Below, one piece after another: positions 28,698 through 32,469 of a stretch of DNA of 32,469 nucleotides (positions are counted from its first letter, which is position 1; each line of letters starts with the position of its first letter). The DNA is from Chromera velia. Lineage: Eukaryota > Sar > Chromeraceae. The notes under the pieces were generated by a model. That model searched no databases, was not told where the DNA came from, and saw nothing but the letters and a program-made list of their open reading frames with translations. The stretch lies in contig JAHBMJ010001335.1 of the NCBI GenBank assembly GCA_018398765.1, positions 1-32,469 on the forward strand, written 5' to 3'. The translations under genes and the position numbers were made by a program.

Positions 28698-30448
28698 AAG
28701 AAGGCCGCCTAATTTGCAGTCAGACACAAATCAAGTATCTCGAGACCAATTGACGCACGAATTGCATAATTACTGGACAATGTCCCCACGTACAGGGACC
28801 TATGCAACCAGCTGCATGACGCAAAATCCTGACTTTCGAAGTCGCTCCTTAATTGTTTCCCATCAGGCATGATGCATCTTGCCGGGGAGATCTTTGAACA
28901 GCCATGTATGTACGTAAGCATTCATGGCTTTGAGCCTTTGACTCCACATTGAGTCCACAGCCTTTGAGCTTAAACAATTTTAGTATTCACATCCGAGTCG
29001 ACCTTGACATGATGGAACAGATCGATGATTCAGCATTATGATCACTAAACAAAAATCTCATGCATACAGCTATATTTTCATTTGGTTACTGCATTCCATA
29101 CTATATTTTATATGTTTTTTAAATTTGAATCTAAACTAAACATATGTAATTATTGATTCTGCATGAAGAATTATTAGTAATTGTTATATTAAGTAAATTA
29201 AAATAATTTGAATTATATAATTACGCTCGATTTAGAGCTATAACTTGAATGCGAGTGCTGCAATTCTATAAAAAAGCAACCTTAAACAAGTGTGACTATA
29301 AACTTTATTGATTTTGCTGCTAAAATATAGCATTCCGACCATATAACTAGCCATACAATCACATTATTTAGTTCAAGTTGTTTGTATATTGTTAAAGCAG
29401 AAGACTATATAGACATAAGATAAGTCTGATAAGCATATTAGCCCTGGCATGACAGACTAAGTGTCATTGACAGTGCATGATTAATTAAACCCATGAAAAA
29501 GTGCTGTATCTATTGATTTTATAGGTGTTTCTTGTCAGCTTTTTTATAAACTGCATCCATATGCCTTCAATTCTTATTAAAAGAGATGCCTGCATGGGCA
29601 TGCAAATACAGGAGCATGCAACTGACCTCGGGGCATAGAGACAAAGGGACAGACCGACTAGGCTGTCGAGTCTCCTCCCCATTCATGTGTCACGATGGTG
29701 CCTTGGCTCAGCTGTTTATTCTCCCATTATTCTTCTGCCCCTTTATGTAATTGTTCTCTCTTCCTGCTGCCTTTTAGTCTGTCTGCGTGTATGCGTTTGT
29801 GCGAGCTGGTACTTATACGCATTTGTCACCTCTCTCCACACTTGGAACAGAGGCCCGTAACGCCCCTCGCAATGGGCTTCTGGACAGGCAGGCATGCAGA
29901 AGGCAAACAAACAAACATCGAACGTTTTTGAATTTTTCATGCAAAGCATTTCGTCATTTTTCATGCACGCAGGTAGAGTACATTTCGTCATGACAAGCAG
30001 AGTACACCCAGACAGGCACACATGCAGGTAGAGACATGCAGCAGTGAAGCGCCGACGCAAAATGTGCGTCGATCCACGCATCCATACACACAGCAATTCA
30101 CCTCACTCGATGATCCCCTTAAGAGCTGAGAGGAAAAATGCTGTAAACGTAATTCATCGATCATAAAGTCCGCTTGATTGATTGACTACTGATTGGTTGA
30201 TTCTCAAGCCCCCCAAATGCACGCACAAGCACACGCACATGCATGTACGTGATCATTGATCGAAGGACCTCTCTCCCGGAGGCAGCTTGTCCGTATAAGA
30301 AGTTAGAAAGATCAAACAAACAAAGTGGAGGGAAGTGAATGGAAGTGAATGGAGCAGACGGACACAAGGTCCTTTGGAGAAGCTTGGAGAAGAGACTCCA
30401 TCGCACGGAAACTCGGTGAATTAAAGAATCCCGTGATCCACAGAGAGA
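28698..30448. other. Long intergenic region, strongly AT-rich from about 28950 to 29560
   Basis: No gene is supported. The first 250 bp follow the kinase-like gene and include a single TTGACGCACG half-arm (28749) like those of the inverted-repeat inserts. The AT-rich core has only short frames. From 29600 to 30440 composition is mixed, with GCATGC-rich stretches and (CA)-like sequence near 30220. Both flanking genes end into this spacer. Confidence 0.55.
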
Positions 30449-30472
30449 GGGGGGGGGGGGGGGGGGGGGGGG
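30449..30472 (+). repeat. Homopolymer G24
   Basis: Twenty-four consecutive G lie about 75 bp beyond the stop codon of the histidine kinase gene, on the opposite strand from its coding sense. The run could form a G-quadruplex, and its exact length is likely unreliable in an assembly. Confidence 0.8.
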
Positions 30473-30546
30473 AGGGGGAGAGGAAGAGGAAAGGCAGGGG
30501 GTGGGTGAGACATGGAGTGCATTTTTTTTCCTGGTCTTCTGTTCTG

Positions 30547-32193
30547 TCAGGGTAACAAACCAAGAACAGAAGGATCTTTCTCACCGAAGTTCACTCCAAG
30601 TCCCTGAAGAGTGGTCTGGAGTATCTTCGGTGTGACAGGCTTGAACAGAACACAGGCAGCCCCCGCCTGTGTGAACTCTTCTTTCCCCTCTGTCTGCCCT
30701 GTCAGTCCAATAAACAGAGGTGTGGACAAACCTGTACTCAGGCACTCCTCTGTCTCTCTGAGGTGCTCGTTGATTCTACTGATGGCTTCAGGCCCCTCCA
30801 TCTTAGGCATATTCCTATCCACCAAAACGATTCGGAATCTCTCGTTTGATTGGGTGAATTTTTCCACTGCTGCCAGTCCATTGTCACAGACCTGGACGGA
30901 GAGACCGAGACGCGTGAGTGCAAGGGAGACTGCCATTTGAACCATCGAGTTATCGTCCACTATCAAGGCATCTGCAGTATACTGCCGGAGTGTGCCATTC
31001 GTTTGCAAAAGCCGTCGGGTCGACGCCCCCATTGAAGCTGAACCGGACGCTGACTTTCCAGTTTGCAGTCCAAACTCCTCAAAAAATTCCCTTGCCGTTA
31101 ACTGAACAGCATCCCCTTTCTCTGTTCCCTTATCTCTCCAGTGTTCCCCTGCGAAAGAGATGCCGAAGGAAGGGCAAGACATGCCGTTCCCGAGAGAAGG
31201 GGACAGGGGAAAGGAGGAACGGCGGCAGTCAGTACCCCCATGGGGGCTCGTTGGGCCTCCTGACTCTCTTCTAGACGGAGTTTTTCCGTTCATTCTTTTC
31301 CGCAGGCCCTCGTCACTCTCTCCCGCTTTTACTACACACGACTTCCTCTCTTCATTCACTGGAGACGGTAAAAAAACTTGCTCATCCTTCTGCTCTTGGT
31401 GTAAATCACTGAGATGCACAGACCCCTGCTCATGCTCACTGCCGGGGCTCTCTTGTGTCTCCTTCTTTGTTCCTTTCTGAATAATCGTCACTTCCCCCCC
31501 CGGGTCTTCTACCACCAGAGGGCCCTCGAATTCGAAAAAAAACTCCGACCCCTTTCCCCGTCCTTCAGACACAACGCCTATCCGACCACCACAATGAGCT
31601 TCCACAAACACACGCGAAATGCACAGGCCCAAACCAGTACCACCCCCATTTTGCTGTTCTCCTGCCCGGATCTGACTGTAGGGTTTGAACAATTTCGCAG
31701 CGTCTTCCGGTGCAACTCCCGCCCCTTCATCCGCAACCGAAAACCGAAAGTGAACCCATAACGGATCTTCTCTCTCTTCATTCGCTTCTGATTTCGGAAA
31801 CTTGCCCCCCCCCCATGTCGATGCATTTGCGGTAGAGGTCAGGCAGGAATCGGGAAGTTGAGCGGCATGGGGACAATCACCTCTCTCGTATTTGGGTGTG
31901 GAGGGGAGAAGCCGGACTTGGCCCGCCCCTTCATCCGCAACCGAAAACCGAAAGTGAACCCATAACGGATCTTCTCTCTCTTCATTCGCTTCTGATTTCG
32001 GAAACTTGCCCCCCCCCCATGTCGATGCATTTGCGGTAGAGGTCAGGCAGGAATCGGGAAGTTGAGCGGCATGGGGACAATCACCTCTCTCGTATTTGGG
32101 TGTGGAGGGGAGAAGCCGGACTTGGAGACGGAAAGTGATTTTTCGTCCAGAAGCGGAGAACTTCCGCGCGTTGGACAAGAAATTGGAAATCAC
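30547..32193 (-). CDS. Hybrid sensor histidine kinase, 3' part (ATPase domain plus receiver), partial
   Basis: From the 5' side: N box VISNFLSNARKF, G1 box VADEGAG, F box LFKPYSQ, and G2 box GGGTGLGLCIS of a HATPase_c domain, then about 200 residues of low-complexity linker and a receiver domain. The receiver has the acidic pair in ALIVDDN, the phospho-acceptor Asp in LVDRNMPKMEG, Thr in GLTG and Lys in LFKPVTP. In such proteins the ATPase phosphorylates a His on a DHp helix and the phosphate passes to the receiver Asp. The DHp/H-box helix and any sensor domain are absent, so upstream exons must lie beyond this point or outside the window. I place the exon start at 32193 because the minus strand has a long pyrimidine tract ending CATCTCAG there; the frame stays open to an ATG at 32283, which is the alternative. 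A 68-residue segment ending in the G1 box is duplicated. Confidence 0.8.
   Translation of the reverse strand: MISNFLSNARKFSASGRKITFRLQVRLLPSTPKYERGDCPHAAQLPDSCLTSTANASTWGGGKFPKSEANEEREDPLWVHFRFSVADEGAGQVRLLPSTPKYERGDCPHAAQLPDSCLTSTANASTWGGGKFPKSEANEEREDPLWVHFRFSVADEGAGVAPEDAAKLFKPYSQIRAGEQQNGGGTGLGLCISRVFVEAHCGGRIGVVSEGRGKGSEFFFEFEGPLVVEDPGGEVTIIQKGTKKETQESPGSEHEQGSVHLSDLHQEQKDEQVFLPSPVNEERKSCVVKAGESDEGLRKRMNGKTPSRRESGGPTSPHGGTDCRRSSFPLSPSLGNGMSCPSFGISFAGEHWRDKGTEKGDAVQLTAREFFEEFGLQTGKSASGSASMGASTRRLLQTNGTLRQYTADALIVDDNSMVQMAVSLALTRLGLSVQVCDNGLAAVEKFTQSNERFRIVLVDRNMPKMEGPEAISRINEHLRETEECLSTGLSTPLFIGLTGQTEGKEEFTQAGAACVLFKPVTPKILQTTLQGLGVNFGEKDPSVLGLLP
31721..32128 (-). repeat. Near-perfect 204-bp tandem duplication inside the histidine kinase ATPase domain
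   Basis: Two adjacent 204-bp units (31721-31924 and 31925-32128) are identical apart from the last bases, including a C10 run of the same length. 204 is divisible by three, so the reading frame is kept and the protein gains a second copy of 68 residues ending in VADEGAG. Confidence 0.95.
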
Positions 32194-32469
32194 CTGAGAT
32201 GAGAGAGAAGGAAGGAGGGAAGGAGGCATTGTTGGTGTGGAGAAATCAAAAATCAATCGTGCAGGGGGAGGGTCCGAGGCCATTGTGGATACTTTTCCTG
32301 CCTGGATCCTTCATGGCACCCCCAACACACCCCAGTCCCTTTTTCTTTCCCTTCTCTCTGTCTCAAACTCTCTCTCTGTCTCTCTGTCTTGCTGTCTTTC
32401 TGTCTTTCTGTCTCTGCGTCTCTGTGTCTCTCTGTCTCTCGCTCTGTCTCTCTCGCACACACATACACA
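32194..32469. other. Probable intron and pyrimidine microsatellite at the window edge
   Basis: Up to about 32230 the minus strand shows the polypyrimidine tract of the proposed acceptor. From about 32340 the plus strand is TCTCTG/TCTG microsatellite. The minus-strand frame there (32253-32468) encodes only repeats of Arg, Glu and Gln and is not a gene. Confidence 0.55.

Noticed and set aside
32253-32468. Minus-strand frame at the right edge, as an N-terminus of the histidine kinase
   Set aside because: It encodes only Arg/Glu/Gln repeats from a microsatellite and shows no DHp helix or H box.

Overview
The window is nuclear DNA from an intron-rich microbial eukaryote. Two genes have 16 and about 22 short exons with GT-AG introns that mostly end in TGCAG. 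Two others are intronless ankyrin-repeat genes, and one encodes a hybrid histidine kinase, which argues against an animal. The mix (ankyrin genes, hybrid histidine kinase, abundant microsatellites, AT-rich spacers with small transposons) would suit an alveolate alga such as a chromerid (Chromera-like). That placement is an inference; no marker gene fixes it.

Layout. Positions 1-385 are an AT-rich spacer. Positions 386-2121 (-) hold an ankyrin protein of about 15 repeats broken by a single-base frameshift. A GC-rich divergent spacer follows, then 3066-9790 (+), a 16-exon MEMO1-family gene whose exons join in frame to about 308 codons. An AT-rich spacer (9791-11796) carries an intact small TIR transposon with an 8-bp target duplication (10740-11170). 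After it come an 830-bp purine microsatellite tract and a second ankyrin gene (12678-13649, -). Another GC-rich divergent spacer leads into 14240-24022 (+), a coiled-coil gene of about 22 exons. I identify it as the spindle-checkpoint protein MAD1 from a MAD2-interaction-like motif and a MAD1-type C-terminal domain. It contains one assembly gap (84 N).

From 24023 the window is less gene-dense: an AT-rich island, a weak hypothetical ORF, two head-to-tail Helitron-like repeats (25895-26700), a two-exon protein-kinase-like gene (27073-28660, +), a long AT-rich spacer, and the 3' part of a hybrid histidine kinase with a receiver domain (30547-32193, -) that runs off the right side.

The genes do not form a pathway. 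MEMO1-like is a conserved metal-binding protein, MAD1 belongs to mitotic checkpoint signalling, the ankyrin proteins are probable protein-binding scaffolds, and the hybrid kinase is a two-component sensor fragment. The layout of intronless ankyrin gene (-), GC-rich spacer, multi-exon gene (+) occurs twice.

The most unusual content is in the introns. Several carry short palindromic inserts flanked by unusually long direct repeats (20-38 bp). One carries a 47-bp poly(A)-tailed insert with a 15-bp target duplication. Splice sites are repeatedly copied or embedded in tetranucleotide repeats.
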